DNA from: Aquitalea magnusonii
GTDB lineage: Bacteria; Pseudomonadota; Gammaproteobacteria; Burkholderiales; Chromobacteriaceae
NCBI RefSeq assembly: GCF_002217795.2
Contig: NZ_AP018823.1
Location: 1,612,001-1,676,000, forward strand
Length of the DNA: 64,000 bases
Direction of reading: 5' to 3'
The position numbers and the translations under genes are program-made. A model generated the notes under the pieces. The model saw only the letters and a program-made list of their open reading frames with translations, searched no databases and was not told the DNA's origin. Each line of letters opens with the position of its first letter. The stretch's first letter is position 1. Shown one piece after another: positions 51,636-61,700 of this stretch.

Positions 51636-54289
51636 TTGGCGGCTACCAGCGGATTGGCCTGATTGAATGCTTTGGCCATACAGGGTTTGCAGACGGTGTT
51701 AGGGAAGCTTGGCAGGGGCGGATTCATCTGGTCCGGCCCGCTCAGATTGTGGCTCACCCCCTTCACGCTTACTGTCCCCGGACAGTGGATTTCGATATTG
51801 CCACCTGCGATGCGGATATATCCGCCTCCTGCCGTCAGTAATATTTCCTGCTTGGCATTGACCACAATCCTTTCTTTGCAGGAGGTGATGGTCACATCCT
51901 TATCCGCCGTCAGTTCCATCGCATCGCTCTGCGCTTGCACCTGCACCTTGCCCTTCGCCGCAATCAGCTTCAGCGCCACCTTGTCCTTCACCCCGGCCAC
52001 AAACAGGCTGATGTGCTGACCGACGTTGTGCAGCCAGCGGCGGCCGGTGGTGTGGTTGGCATCGCGTTGGGCGATGAGGTTGAGGTTGGTTCCAGCGCTG
52101 AGGGTGTGGCTTTGTTCGGTGAGGCTGGCGATGCCGGCCGGGGCGGACAGGATGAGCAGCGGCTGTTGGCCAGCCTGGCTGCTGTTGCCGCTGCTGGCGG
52201 TTTTGCCTTCCTTGTCGGTATTGCTGCCGGCTTCCCAGGCTTTGAGTGCGGCGGCGTGGTGTTGCAGGTGGCCGCTGTCCTTGTTGCCGTCTTTGCCGTT
52301 GTCGGAGTTGATGGCGTCCGGCCCGGTTTCCATGCTGTCGGCCAGTTGCGCGGCGGCGGTGTCGCCCAGGCTTTGGCTGAGGCTGAGCGCGGCGTCGAGC
52401 TGGCTTTGTGCGTGTTCGCGCGCCAGTTGTTTGCCGGATGCGCCGTTTTGCGCTTCGGTGCTGATGAGCAGGCCGTGGCCGGCGCGGATGGCGCCGTGCT
52501 GGTCGGTGCGTAGTTCGAAGCCTTCGCCGCGCGGCTGGGCTTTGCCATTGCTGCGCGGGTGGGTGAGGTAGCCCTGGTTGAGCTGGGTCTTGCCCGCTTC
52601 GCTACTGAGCTTGGCGCGGACTTCACCGGGCGTGTCGTCGAACAGCAGTTCGTTGTACTGGCCGCCCTGGTGTTCTTTGGATTTGATGCCGGACAGGGTC
52701 TTGTTGGCGGGCAAAGCGCCGGCACCGCTGAAGGCCGGGGTGGCGTGGCTGCCGTTGTACAGCACGCCAACAATCACCGGGCGGTCGATATCGCCTTCGA
52801 TAAAGTCGACCAGCACTTCCTGGCCGATGCGCGGGATGAACTGGTGGCCCCAGCCGGCCCCGGCGCTGGGCATGGCCACGCGCAGCCAGCAGGAGGAGCG
52901 GTCGTCCAGATTGGCGCCGCTGCCGGGGTGTTCGTCTGGCCGCTGCCAGTGGAACTGCACCTTGATGCGGCCCAACTCGTCGGTATGGACTTCTTCGCCT
53001 TCCGGGCCGACCACGGTGGCGGTCTGTACACCTTTAGATGTCGGCTTGGCCTGCGCGCTGTGGGCGTAAGCCGGGGTGAGCGGAATGCCGCGGCGCTGGG
53101 CGGTGATGGTGGTCTGGAAGGGGCTGCTGTTCTGGCTGTCGTTTGATGTGCTGCTATCTCCCAGCAAGCCGCGCAGGCTGCTGGCCAGCTCACCCGGCAG
53201 ATTGTTGTTGGCGCGGAAGGTTTGACCGGTGACGACAAACTCGCGCTGTTCGCTGCTATCGCCCTCGTGCAGCGGATGTTCATCCAGGCGGAACCATTGG
53301 CCAGCGAGCAGGCTGCGTACTGAGCCGCTGCCAGAGAATTGCTTGGCCTGCACATCGTGCGCCTGCTGACGCCGCTGCGCATACTGACTCAGTTGCTCGG
53401 CATCGCTGGCGTAGTACAGCGACTGCGGGTCGTAATCCTGCAAGGTGGATTGCAGTGCATCACCACTGCGGCCTTGCTGGATGCGGCTCTGATCGCCGCT
53501 GTGCTGGGTGCTCACCGGCTGGTAATCGAAACTGGCCAGTGCCACCGCACCGGACACCACCTGCCGCGCGGCGCTCCAATCGGTGAGGCCGTCTTCTTCC
53601 TCGGTGGCATCGCTGCGATGAAAACGCACCCGCTCACTGGCCGCCGGCGGCAGGCTGTAAGCGTCATCAAACACCACCAGCTTGACCTGCGGATGCTCGC
53701 CATCGATATGTTCAAACCTCCACGCATACCCCTCTTCATGCAGCAGCCGCACGATGAAGTCGAAATCACTCTCACGGTATTGCAGGCAATAACTGCGCGG
53801 GCTGGCGCTGGCGGTGTGGAACTCCAGCGTCTGCACTTGGGCAAACACCGGGTTGTTGGCCTGATGCTCGGCCAGGATCTGTTTGACGATGTCCGGCACC
53901 GACAAGTCCTGAAACACCCGCGAGGTACGACGCAGCCGCAGCAGGGCAAACGGCGGCTCGATGGTGAGGCCGTACTTGGCAAAGCCGCCATCGCTGCCTA
54001 ACAGCTCGGCGCGTGACACCACGCCACAGCGCACTACCTGGCTGCCAGCGGCATCCAGCACCCCCAGGCGGGCGGCTACACCCAATAAGGACTTGAGTTC
54101 GATAGTGCCATCCGGCGACAAACAACTGAGCTGATAGCGATAGGCCTCCGACACGCCCTCGCTGCCGTCCAGCGTGTGTGGCAATAACTGCTCGGCGGCG
54201 ATCTGCCCGCCATCCAGCTGCAGGGTGAGCAGACGCTGGTGCTGGGAAAAGGCGGCGGCGAAGCTGCTTAAAAGGCTGGTAAGGTCCAT
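51632..54289 (-). CDS. tssI: T6SS spike protein VgrG (TssI) with DUF2345 extension
   Basis: An 885-residue spike protein. The gp27-like part covers residues ~1-380 ('QLDGGQIAAEQLLPHTLDGS'), and the gp5/OB region lies around 'DELGRIKVQFHWQRPDEHPG' and 'RVAMPSAGAGWGHQFIPRIG'. A DUF2345 beta-helix extension (~690-860, 'KGKVQVQAQSDAMELTADKD', 'GGGYIRIAGGNIEIHCPG') follows. It ends in a short tail with PCMAKAF and no toxin domain, so it carries effectors through the DUF4123 adaptor. It sits between tssE and the cargo island. Confidence 0.95.
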   Translation of the reverse strand: MDLTSLLSSFAAAFSQHQRLLTLQLDGGQIAAEQLLPHTLDGSEGVSEAYRYQLSCLSPDGTIELKSLLGVAARLGVLDAAGSQVVRCGVVSRAELLGSDGGFAKYGLTIEPPFALLRLRRTSRVFQDLSVPDIVKQILAEHQANNPVFAQVQTLEFHTASASPRSYCLQYRESDFDFIVRLLHEEGYAWRFEHIDGEHPQVKLVVFDDAYSLPPAASERVRFHRSDATEEEDGLTDWSAARQVVSGAVALASFDYQPVSTQHSGDQSRIQQGRSGDALQSTLQDYDPQSLYYASDAEQLSQYAQRRQQAHDVQAKQFSGSGSVRSLLAGQWFRLDEHPLHEGDSSEQREFVVTGQTFRANNNLPGELASSLRGLLGDSSTSNDSQNSSPFQTTITAQRRGIPLTPAYAHSAQAKPTSKGVQTATVVGPEGEEVHTDELGRIKVQFHWQRPDEHPGSGANLDDRSSCWLRVAMPSAGAGWGHQFIPRIGQEVLVDFIEGDIDRPVIVGVLYNGSHATPAFSGAGALPANKTLSGIKSKEHQGGQYNELLFDDTPGEVRAKLSSEAGKTQLNQGYLTHPRSNGKAQPRGEGFELRTDQHGAIRAGHGLLISTEAQNGASGKQLAREHAQSQLDAALSLSQSLGDTAAAQLADSMETGPDAINSDNGKDGNKDSGHLQHHAAALKAWEAGSNTDKEGKTASSGNSSQAGQQPLLILSAPAGIASLTEQSHTLSAGTNLNLIAQRDANHTTGRRWLHNVGQHISLFVAGVKDKVALKLIAAKGKVQVQAQSDAMELTADKDVTITSCKERIVVNAKQEILLTAGGGYIRIAGGNIEIHCPGTVSVKGVSHNLSGPDQMNPPLPSFPNTVCKPCMAKAFNQANPLVAAK

Positions 54290-54349
54290 CCCGGATTTAT
54301 CTCTTATTCATGACAAGGGGCTGCGCTGGCAGGGCGGGGCGTGCCATGC

Positions 54350-54829
54350 TTATTGCACCTTGTATACATTGGATGACAGTTGCAGCGTGGCGTCGAAAGT
54401 GACGGGCGGGCGGTGCGGATGAATGCGCAGCACGGCGTCCACGCGAAAGCGTAGGTGCCGCTCCATTTCACGCGGGGCGTCCAGATTGACGCGCACGCGC
54501 GACAGGCGCGGTTCGTGCGTTTCGATGGCGCGGCGCAGTTGTTCGCGCAGCAGTTCGCGATCGTCCGGATTCAGCAGGCTGATGCCGCTCAGGTCGGGAA
54601 TGCCATAGTTGAGCATGCTGCGGCGTGCCAGCGGGTAGTCGTCATCGCGCACTTCAGCCGGCATCAGCCTTGTGTTGAGCAGGGCTTCCAGATCACGCGC
54701 CAACGACTGCTTGAACTGGGGCAGCTCGTACAGCGCGGCATGGTCAAATGCACTGTTTTCCGGATGGTCGTCCAGCAGTCGGTCAAGCACCGATGGCTGC
54801 AGTAGCGTGTGTCGGCTGAAGCTACTCAT
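54350..54829 (-). CDS. tssE: T6SS baseplate protein TssE (gp25-like)
   Basis: A 159-residue baseplate component with the gp25 fold. 'LNTRLMPAEVRDDDYPLARRS' is followed by 'LNYGIPDLSGISL' (the conserved YGxPD region) and the RLSRVRVNLD strand that seeds the sheath. The ATG one base after the tssL stop is preferred over a TTG four codons earlier. It is normally next to tssF and tssG; here vgrG and the cargo island intervene. Confidence 0.94.
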   Translation of the reverse strand: MSSFSRHTLLQPSVLDRLLDDHPENSAFDHAALYELPQFKQSLARDLEALLNTRLMPAEVRDDDYPLARRSMLNYGIPDLSGISLLNPDDRELLREQLRRAIETHEPRLSRVRVNLDAPREMERHLRFRVDAVLRIHPHRPPVTFDATLQLSSNVYKVQ

Positions 54830-54830
54830 C

Positions 54831-55535
54831 TCAGCCGCCAAACAGCTTGCTGAGCTGTTGTGACAACAGCCAGCGGTAGGTCAGGAAGATGCCGCTACCC
54901 ACCACCGCCAGCAGGGCGAAATACAGCCATAAGGGCAGTTCGTGCCGCACAAAGGCCTGGAAGCGCTGCGGCAACTGCCAGTTGGGGGCGAATTCTGCCT
55001 TGCCTCCACGCACCTGCTGTATTTCCTGACCCAGTTTGTGGGTGAGATAGCCCAGTTTTTCTTCGCCTTCCAACAGATATTTGCCCTGAAAGCCCAGCAG
55101 CAGGCAGGTATAAAACACTTCCAGTGCCTCGATGCTCTTGGCGGGCTCCAGCCGCAGTTGTTCCAGGCGCTGGAAAAAGCCTTCGCCGGCAAGATGTTCG
55201 CCAAACAGCCGTAGTTGCAATGGCATGCGCTCCCATTCGTCACGCAGGGAGAAGACCGAGGACAGAATGATTTCGTCCATCAGCGCGCAAAAAGCGTATT
55301 TGGCGTGATTGACTTCGTTCATGTCCTTGTTGAAGTTGCGGGCGTTCTTTTCGTATTGCGATAAAAAGCTGTCCACGCGGCGGTTGAACTCCACCGCACT
55401 GCCCGGTGCATTGCCATCCTTCAACAGAAACAGCAGGTAGATGCCGTCCTCCAGCATTTCGCGCAGCGAGGGTGAGGCGGGGGCGGACACGGTGATGGGG
55501 CGTTCGGTGCTTGGGGTAATGGTGGCTTGGCTCAT
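54831..55535 (-). CDS. tssL: T6SS membrane-complex protein TssL (DotU-like)
   Basis: A 234-residue protein of the DotU/IcmH family. The cytoplasmic hook region includes 'AKYAFCALMDEIILSS', 'RLFGEHLAGEGFFQRLEQL' and 'CLLLGFQGKYLLEGEEKLGY', followed by one transmembrane segment (about 205-225) and a short tail. No C-terminal OmpA/peptidoglycan-binding domain, so anchoring to the cell wall must come from another protein, possibly helped by the TagX-like peptidase. Starts 7 bp after tssK. Confidence 0.95.
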   Translation of the reverse strand: MSQATITPSTERPITVSAPASPSLREMLEDGIYLLFLLKDGNAPGSAVEFNRRVDSFLSQYEKNARNFNKDMNEVNHAKYAFCALMDEIILSSVFSLRDEWERMPLQLRLFGEHLAGEGFFQRLEQLRLEPAKSIEALEVFYTCLLLGFQGKYLLEGEEKLGYLTHKLGQEIQQVRGGKAEFAPNWQLPQRFQAFVRHELPLWLYFALLAVVGSGIFLTYRWLLSQQLSKLFGG

Positions 55536-55542
55536 GGCGCTC

Positions 55543-56889
55543 TCAACGGAAGACGGCGATCAGCTCAAGGCTGAGATCTGACAAGGTTTGCGGAACATAA
55601 ATGCAGATGCTGCGCGACTGCAGCATGCGGCTGAAGATGTCGCCGTGCGGTTCAAAGGCAAAGTAGTGATTGCCCACGCGGACCGGCACTGCCGATGGCG
55701 TTTGTGCCGCATGGTGGATGGCTACACCGCGCAAGGCCGAGTTGAGGATTTTTTCTACATCGTCCGGCGCGCCAATCTTCATTTTCAGTGGCACGTTGTC
55801 GATCACCTGGGAGGCGGGCAGCTCGCTGTGTACGGACAGGTAGAAATCCACGTTTTCCAGCAGGCGATCACTTTCCAGCCGTCCAATATGGAAGGAAGGT
55901 TTGGGCGAGTGCAGCGGAATAACGGTGTAACGGGCCGAAATCACGGTCTCCAACAGCTCGCGGATTTGCCGATCCAGCACCGGGAACACCTGTTGTAGCT
56001 GGTCGTGGCGATAGGGCGGGATGTCGGCCAGGCTGTACAGGGTGGAGAAGGTTTGCAGCTCCCCGCAAAACTCGGCCAGCGCCACGTACAACTCTTCCGG
56101 ATGGAGCGGCTGGCACAAGGACAGGTGGCGCAGGCGGGCAAAATTACGGTTTACACTGTGCAGCAGCCAAAACGAGCTGATATCCGTAGAGCCATATTCG
56201 ACAACACTTTTAGCCCGCTCGCGGTGGCTGCCGCTCAGCGACTGGCTTTTCACCAGCAGGATATCCAGCAGGCGGCGCAGCATCTGCTGGAGATCATTCG
56301 ATGCGCTTACCGTGGTAAGCGGCGGGATAAACTCGCTGGCTACCACCCATTGCCCGGTGGCGTTTTTTTCCAGATCACACAGTGCGATAGCGTCGTAGCC
56401 GTCGCGGTTTTCCTGTTCCAGCATCAGGCGGATGTCCAGTTCCAGTGTGCTGACATCCGCATCCACCGCCTGGGTGTACAGATCACCCAATTCGCTTTGC
56501 TGGCTGATAAAGCGGGTGGGGCGGGCACTGCCTGTGCCGCTGCGTGTATTGCCGCCATAGGATTGCATGTCGGCCAGGCAGGCATACAGCCTGGTCTTGA
56601 TGCCCAGTTGCGGCAGGGCATTCAGGTCGCGTGACATGGGTAATGCAGCATGCGCGGGTGCTTGGTACAGCGTGCCGTCCCGAAACAGCACGGCCAGCTC
56701 ATCCAGATGCACCATCCCTCCCTTGAGTGCCTGCTCATCCAACTTTAATTGTGTAATTCCCCATTGGTGGCGGCGTGTGTTCTGCAGCAAGGCCGTGGCT
56801 TTTTGCTCCAGGAAAAGAGATTGCTGCTGGAAATGCTGTGGTCGCAGGAACATGCCTTCGCCCCACAGAATCCGTTTGGCTTGTTGCAT
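55543..56889 (-). CDS. tssK: T6SS baseplate protein TssK
   Basis: A 448-residue protein of the ImpJ/VasE family. It has the diagnostic start KRILWGEGMFLRPQHFQQQS, a shoulder domain and the C-terminal 'LHSPKPSFHIGRLESDRLLE' with 'FEPHGDIFSRMLQSRSICIY'. TssK trimers connect the baseplate to the TssJLM complex. It lies 289 bp from tssJ; that gap is AT-rich and probably carries a promoter. Confidence 0.95.
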   Translation of the reverse strand: MQQAKRILWGEGMFLRPQHFQQQSLFLEQKATALLQNTRRHQWGITQLKLDEQALKGGMVHLDELAVLFRDGTLYQAPAHAALPMSRDLNALPQLGIKTRLYACLADMQSYGGNTRSGTGSARPTRFISQQSELGDLYTQAVDADVSTLELDIRLMLEQENRDGYDAIALCDLEKNATGQWVVASEFIPPLTTVSASNDLQQMLRRLLDILLVKSQSLSGSHRERAKSVVEYGSTDISSFWLLHSVNRNFARLRHLSLCQPLHPEELYVALAEFCGELQTFSTLYSLADIPPYRHDQLQQVFPVLDRQIRELLETVISARYTVIPLHSPKPSFHIGRLESDRLLENVDFYLSVHSELPASQVIDNVPLKMKIGAPDDVEKILNSALRGVAIHHAAQTPSAVPVRVGNHYFAFEPHGDIFSRMLQSRSICIYVPQTLSDLSLELIAVFR

Positions 56890-57050
56890 CGGATTTCAAA
56901 CCTTACATGCTCAGAATATGGCTGCCTGTGCGGCGTGATGGCCACGTTCACGGTGTCAATAGTTTCGTTTCTGGCTGCGGTGGTCAGCGGCCAGCGATCG
57001 CATTTTCACTACCGGGGTAGTGGTGGTGGACAATATTTGAGTAAATTTAC

Positions 57051-57065
57051 TTAGTATAATTATCA
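57051..57065. promoter_or_regulatory. Possible Fur-type operator upstream of tssK
   Basis: The 15-mer TTAGTATAATTATCA has one perfect half (ATTATCA) and one degenerate half (4 of 7 positions) of the Fur 7-1-7 consensus. It lies in the AT-rich 289-bp gap upstream of tssK. Iron control of T6SS is known in other bacteria, but the match is weak. Confidence 0.22.
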
Positions 57066-57178
57066 TTTGTCATATTTATTAACCAGACTATTTCAATTGA
57101 ATTAATTAAATCAAGAATTAAATATGTCGTAACAGATGTTGTTAAATTGAGACAGTCTGAAGCGGTGTTTCCATTTTT

Positions 57179-57712
57179 TTAGCGCAAATGGATATTGCAA
57201 GTGCTTGGTAGCTGCGCTGGCTGTCCGGGGATCGAGGTATTCTTTGTCCGGGCCGGCTGCAGGTAACAATCTGCTGCCTTGAAATTAAGCCCAGCACTCT
57301 TGATGGCATCTGCCGTGTACAGCAAGCGCCAGTATGTGGGGTCGGCCTGCCTGAAAAAGCCAACCACACCAACGAATTGCGTCTCTTCGCTGATGGTTTC
57401 CTGCTCGGCCAGTTTGCCTCCCGGAATGAGGGTAACTTCCCGGCTGCTGATCAGTGATTTGCCTAGCAGCTCGGCCTCGGACTTGCCGGCCAGCAAAGCG
57501 TCCATCGTCATGCGATTGAATGCATCGGCACTGCGCAACTGGTAGATATGCACGACCACCGACAGTGGTTTGCCTTGCACGTCACGGTTCATGCCCTTGC
57601 TTCCCTCTCCGGTGATGCTCACCATCTTGGGCCCGCCACATGCAGCCAATGCCAGTACTGGCAAGGCTTTCAGCAGTTTTTGCAAGGTTCTCGTTCTCGG
57701 TTTTTTCAACAT
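57179..57712 (-). CDS. tssJ: T6SS outer-membrane lipoprotein TssJ
   Basis: A 177-residue lipoprotein with lipobox LAAC (Cys25). The mature beta-sandwich shows 'GKPLSVVVHIYQLRSADAFN' and the TssM-binding loop region around EVTLIPGG, followed by 'FVGVVGFFRQADPTYWRLLY'. It anchors the TssM/TssL complex to the outer membrane. It is the first leftward gene and is divergent from the TagX-like gene. Confidence 0.93.
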   Translation of the reverse strand: MLKKPRTRTLQKLLKALPVLALAACGGPKMVSITGEGSKGMNRDVQGKPLSVVVHIYQLRSADAFNRMTMDALLAGKSEAELLGKSLISSREVTLIPGGKLAEQETISEETQFVGVVGFFRQADPTYWRLLYTADAIKSAGLNFKAADCYLQPARTKNTSIPGQPAQLPSTCNIHLR

Positions 57713-57868
57713 GGGGCGAATTCTGCAGCCAAATGATTTCCAGTGGAAGATTCATATTTTACTAGTATTTTCAACTAGTCAAAATTCATAAAAAAGTACA
57801 TTACAATATGCGATAAATCATTTGTTTGTTGCTTTGATTATAGTTTAAATGAAATACTAATAGTTCAG
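57713..57868. promoter_or_regulatory. Divergent promoter region between tssJ and tagX-like gene
   Basis: 156 bp, distinctly AT-rich, between two divergent T6SS operons. Promoters for both directions must lie here. I saw TATAGT/TAATAG-like -10 candidates but no certain -35 partner and no clear activator site. Confidence 0.5.
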
Positions 57869-58735
57869 ATGCTGGAATGGAAGATGCAGTTGGCTATCGT
57901 GTTGCCGGTTTTGATAGTTGCCATCGTGTTGACGATGGCATGGGTGGGTTGGCGTTTTTTTTTACGCAGGCCAGAGCTTGGCCTGTGGCTGGTCGACAAG
58001 CCTGCTGCTTCCGTGATGGAGCAAGCCATCCCGCAAGGGCTCAGCCTGGCTGAACCGGACAGTGCTGTGGCGCCGTCGCCGGCAAAGCCCAGGCTGCAGC
58101 ATCGTTACAACTGGCTGACCTGGCCGTTGCTTTCCTTGTTGCTGGTGGGCGTGGGGGTGTTCGCTGTGTTCGTGATGGGGGGGCGCTACTACCAGCAGCC
58201 CGATTATGTCGCTCAGGACTATCAGCAGTCTGACCGCATCAAGCAGACCTTGCTGGAAGAAAAACTGATTCCGCCACCCCCCTTGCCACCTGCTGCTTTC
58301 AATGATGTGCAAAACCAGATGCCAACGCTGGACATCGCCCATGCCAACCGTGACTGGAGTCGGATGAACCCGGCGTTTGTGCAGACCGTGTTGCGGGTGA
58401 TGGTGGCCATGCGGGCGCGTGGATTCGGCATGGTGCTGCTGGAGGGCTATCGCAGTCCGGAGCGTCAGAATGCACTTGCGGCACAGGGCAATCACGTTAC
58501 CCAGGCCAAGGGTGGGCAGAGCAAGCATCAATACGGACTGGCAGTCGATCTGGCACCGATCCGTGCTGGCAAGGTGGTGATTTCAGAGCGTGATCCATGG
58601 GCGATGCAAGCCTATCAGGCGCTGGGCGAAGAGGCTCAGAGAGCAGGGCTGACCTGGGGTGGAAACTGGAGTTTCAAAGACTATGGACACATCGAGCAGA
58701 CCGGGTCGTTAAAGGTGTTGCTGGGTAAAAGGTAA
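57869..58735 (+). CDS. TagX-like membrane-anchored M15 peptidoglycan peptidase
   Basis: A 288-residue protein with two transmembrane segments (about 7-26 and 85-104) and a periplasmic M15/VanY-like peptidase domain. Zinc ligands are visible as His220 and Asp227 in SKHQYGLAVDLAP and His274 in DYGHIE; EGYRSPERQ is also typical. In Acinetobacter the T6SS-linked M15 enzyme TagX cuts peptidoglycan so the apparatus can cross the wall. The same role is likely here, next to tssM. VanY-type cell-wall enzymes are the alternative. Confidence 0.82.
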   Translation: MLEWKMQLAIVLPVLIVAIVLTMAWVGWRFFLRRPELGLWLVDKPAASVMEQAIPQGLSLAEPDSAVAPSPAKPRLQHRYNWLTWPLLSLLLVGVGVFAVFVMGGRYYQQPDYVAQDYQQSDRIKQTLLEEKLIPPPPLPPAAFNDVQNQMPTLDIAHANRDWSRMNPAFVQTVLRVMVAMRARGFGMVLLEGYRSPERQNALAAQGNHVTQAKGGQSKHQYGLAVDLAPIRAGKVVISERDPWAMQAYQALGEEAQRAGLTWGGNWSFKDYGHIEQTGSLKVLLGKR

Positions 58736-58762
58736 CTTTTCAATTTTCGATAAGTGGTGGTT

Positions 58763-61700
58763 ATGCAAGCTTGGCTTCGGCATGGGAAAGTCGCTTCGGC
58801 GATTGGCTTCCTGATTTTGATTCTGCTCATCTGGTTTGTTGGTCCCTGGTTGGGTTTGTCCTCACCGGAAACGCGCCTGGGGTGGATTATCGGTGTGATG
58901 CTGTTGTGGGTACTGACCTTGCTGGTGGGGCAGTTGGTAACGCGTCGCGCGGGCAGTCTGCTGGAGAAAATGCTGCGCAAGCAGGCTGACGATGCCGTGA
59001 TTGGTGCCGATGCCGGCAAGCGGGCGGAAGTAACGCTGTTGCGGCAAAAAATGCTGGCGGCGGTTGAAACCCTGAAGAAATCCAAGCTTGGTGTGTCTGG
59101 CGGCAGCGCGGCGTTGTATGAGCTGCCCTGGTATATGATCATCGGCCATCCCGCGGCGGGGAAAAGCTCGGCCATCCTGCAATCGGGCCTCACCTTTCCG
59201 TTTAGTGACAAAAGCGGCATCCAGGGGGTGGGCGGCACGCGCAATTGTGACTGGTTCTTTTCTACCGAAGGGGTGTTGCTGGATACGGCGGGCCGCTATG
59301 CCACCCAGTCTGAAGACCGCGTCGAGTGGCTGGAATTTCTCAAGCTGCTAAGAAAGCATCGTGCCAAAGCACCGGTGAACGGCATTCTGGTGGCAATCAG
59401 CCTGCCCGAGCTGGCACAGCACAATACCGAAGGCTTCAGCACCTATGCACGTCAGGTGCGTGAACGGATTGACGAGATGTGCAATACCTTCACCGTGCAG
59501 GTGCCGGTGTATCTGGTGTTTACCAAGCTCGATCTGCTGGGTGGTTTCTCCCAGTTTTTCCAGGATGCAGATGAGGAAGAACGCGCGCGGGTGTGGGGGG
59601 TGACGCTCAGTGCCGAGCAGGGCAAGGGCTTTGATATCGCCACGGTGACCGGACAACAGTTCGAGTTGCTGTACCGTGGCTTGGTGCAGTTGGGCGAAGA
59701 CAAGCTGGTTCAGCACCGCGGCAGCCAGGTCAGCCCGGCACACTTTGCTTTCCCCATCGAGTTTCATGGCTTGAAAGAGGCCGTGGTCAAATTCATGCGC
59801 CTGCTGCATGAAGAGGATCCCTACCATGGTCGCCCGCTCTTGCGAGGCTTCTATTTCACCAGCGCCTTGCAAGAGGGCGTGCCGCGCATTGTGGCGGCCA
59901 ATCGGGTGCAGGGTCAGTTTGACCTGAGTGCCGTGGGCCGTGATGGCAAGCAGGCACCGTCGTCCTACAGCTTCTTCCTGCGCGATTTTTTCCGCGAAGT
60001 GCTGTTTCCCGACCAGCACCTTATTTCCCGGCAGACAGCACCGCGTGGCGGTCGGCTGCGCGTGCTGGCGATGTGCGCGGGCGTGCTGCTATTGGCCGGT
60101 GTTGCAGGGGTGTGGTCGTGGACGTATATCGGTAATCAGCGCCTGCTGAGCCAAGTTGCCACAGACCGGGGTGAGGCGCAGAAGATGATCGCCTCCAGTC
60201 AGCTCTACAACAAGCTGCGTGGTTTGCTGGTATTGCAAAAGCGTCTGGAAGAATTTCAGGACTACCGTAAGAATGGCGAGCCTTGGCAATTGGGTTGGGG
60301 TCTGTATCAGGGCAACGAGCTGGAAGCACGCCTGCGCAAGGAATACTTTGCCGGCCTGCGCCAGGTGATGCTGCAGCCAGTGCAGCATAATCTGGAAGAA
60401 ACCATCAAGCAGTACAAAAACCAACCGGAGCAGCCCGCGCCGGTGGCGGCCAAGCCCGAACCGGTAGCCGCCAAGCCTGAGGTCAGCAAGCCGGAACCCG
60501 TGCATGCCAAGCCACGTCCGCACCCGGTCAAACCTCACCGGGGTTTGCCAAATATCGTCATCGGCGCGCTTGGCAATCATGACTACCTGGCGCAAAAAGC
60601 GACGGCAGCCATGCTGGATGCCAGTGCGCCTGCCGAGCAGCCTGCTGGCACCAATGGCGTGGCCAGCCCGGCCAATAACCAGTCCGCCAAGCTGGAAGTA
60701 GGTTACAACGCGCTGAAAACCTATCTGATGCTGCATGAGCAAAAGCGCATGGACGAGCCGCAACTGATCGACCAGATTCCCCGTTACTGGCGGCCTTATC
60801 TGGAAAGCCAGCGTGGTCAGTATTCTGTTGAAGAAATCATGGCGGTTGCTGAAAAGCTGGTGGCCTTCTATGTCAGCCAGATCAAGGCCGGTGACTTGCC
60901 GCTGATTGACAACGATCCTCGGCTGATCAGTGAAGTCCGGGAGACCCTGCGCAGTTCTTACAAGCACTTGTCAGCCGAAGAGCGGGTGTATAACGAAATC
61001 CGTGCTCGCGCCAATACCCGTTATGCCCCGCTGACCGTGGCACGCATTCTGGATAATCATGATCTGGACATCATGGCCAGCAGCCAGATGGTGGAGGGCA
61101 TGTTTACCCGTGAAGCCTGGAGCGGTTATGTAAAAGCGGCAATCGACGAAGCCAGCAAGGGCGAGATCCGCGGTGATGACTGGGTCTTGGCATCTTCCAT
61201 GCAGGATAACCTTGGCAAGGACGGCAATGTCGAAAAGAACCGTGCCGCGCTGATGGAGTTGTACCGCAAGCAGTACATTGCGGCCTGGAAGAAATTCCTG
61301 CCTGGGGTGACTGTGCGTGATTTCAGCAACCCGGCCCAGTCTGCCTCGGCCCTGACCCGCCTGTCAGACAAGCAAAACTCCCCGGTCAAGCTGATTCTGG
61401 CGCGGGCTGCCATGGAAACTTCCTGGGACAACCCCTCGGAACTCAACCGCTCACTGGAAAACGCCAAGCAGTCGGTATTGGAAAAAACCACCGAATTCCT
61501 GAAGGGCGGTAGCGACAGCGCAGACAAGAAGCCCAATGACAAGCAGTTTGGCGAAGTGGGTCAGGCATTTGCCGGGGTGGCGCAACTGGTCAAGGGCGAT
61601 AACCCGCCCATTAACGGCTATCTGGATCAACTGGCCAAGCTGAAGGCCAAAGTGGCATCCATTGCCTCTTCCGATGAGCCGGGGCCGCAGGCGCGTGCCG

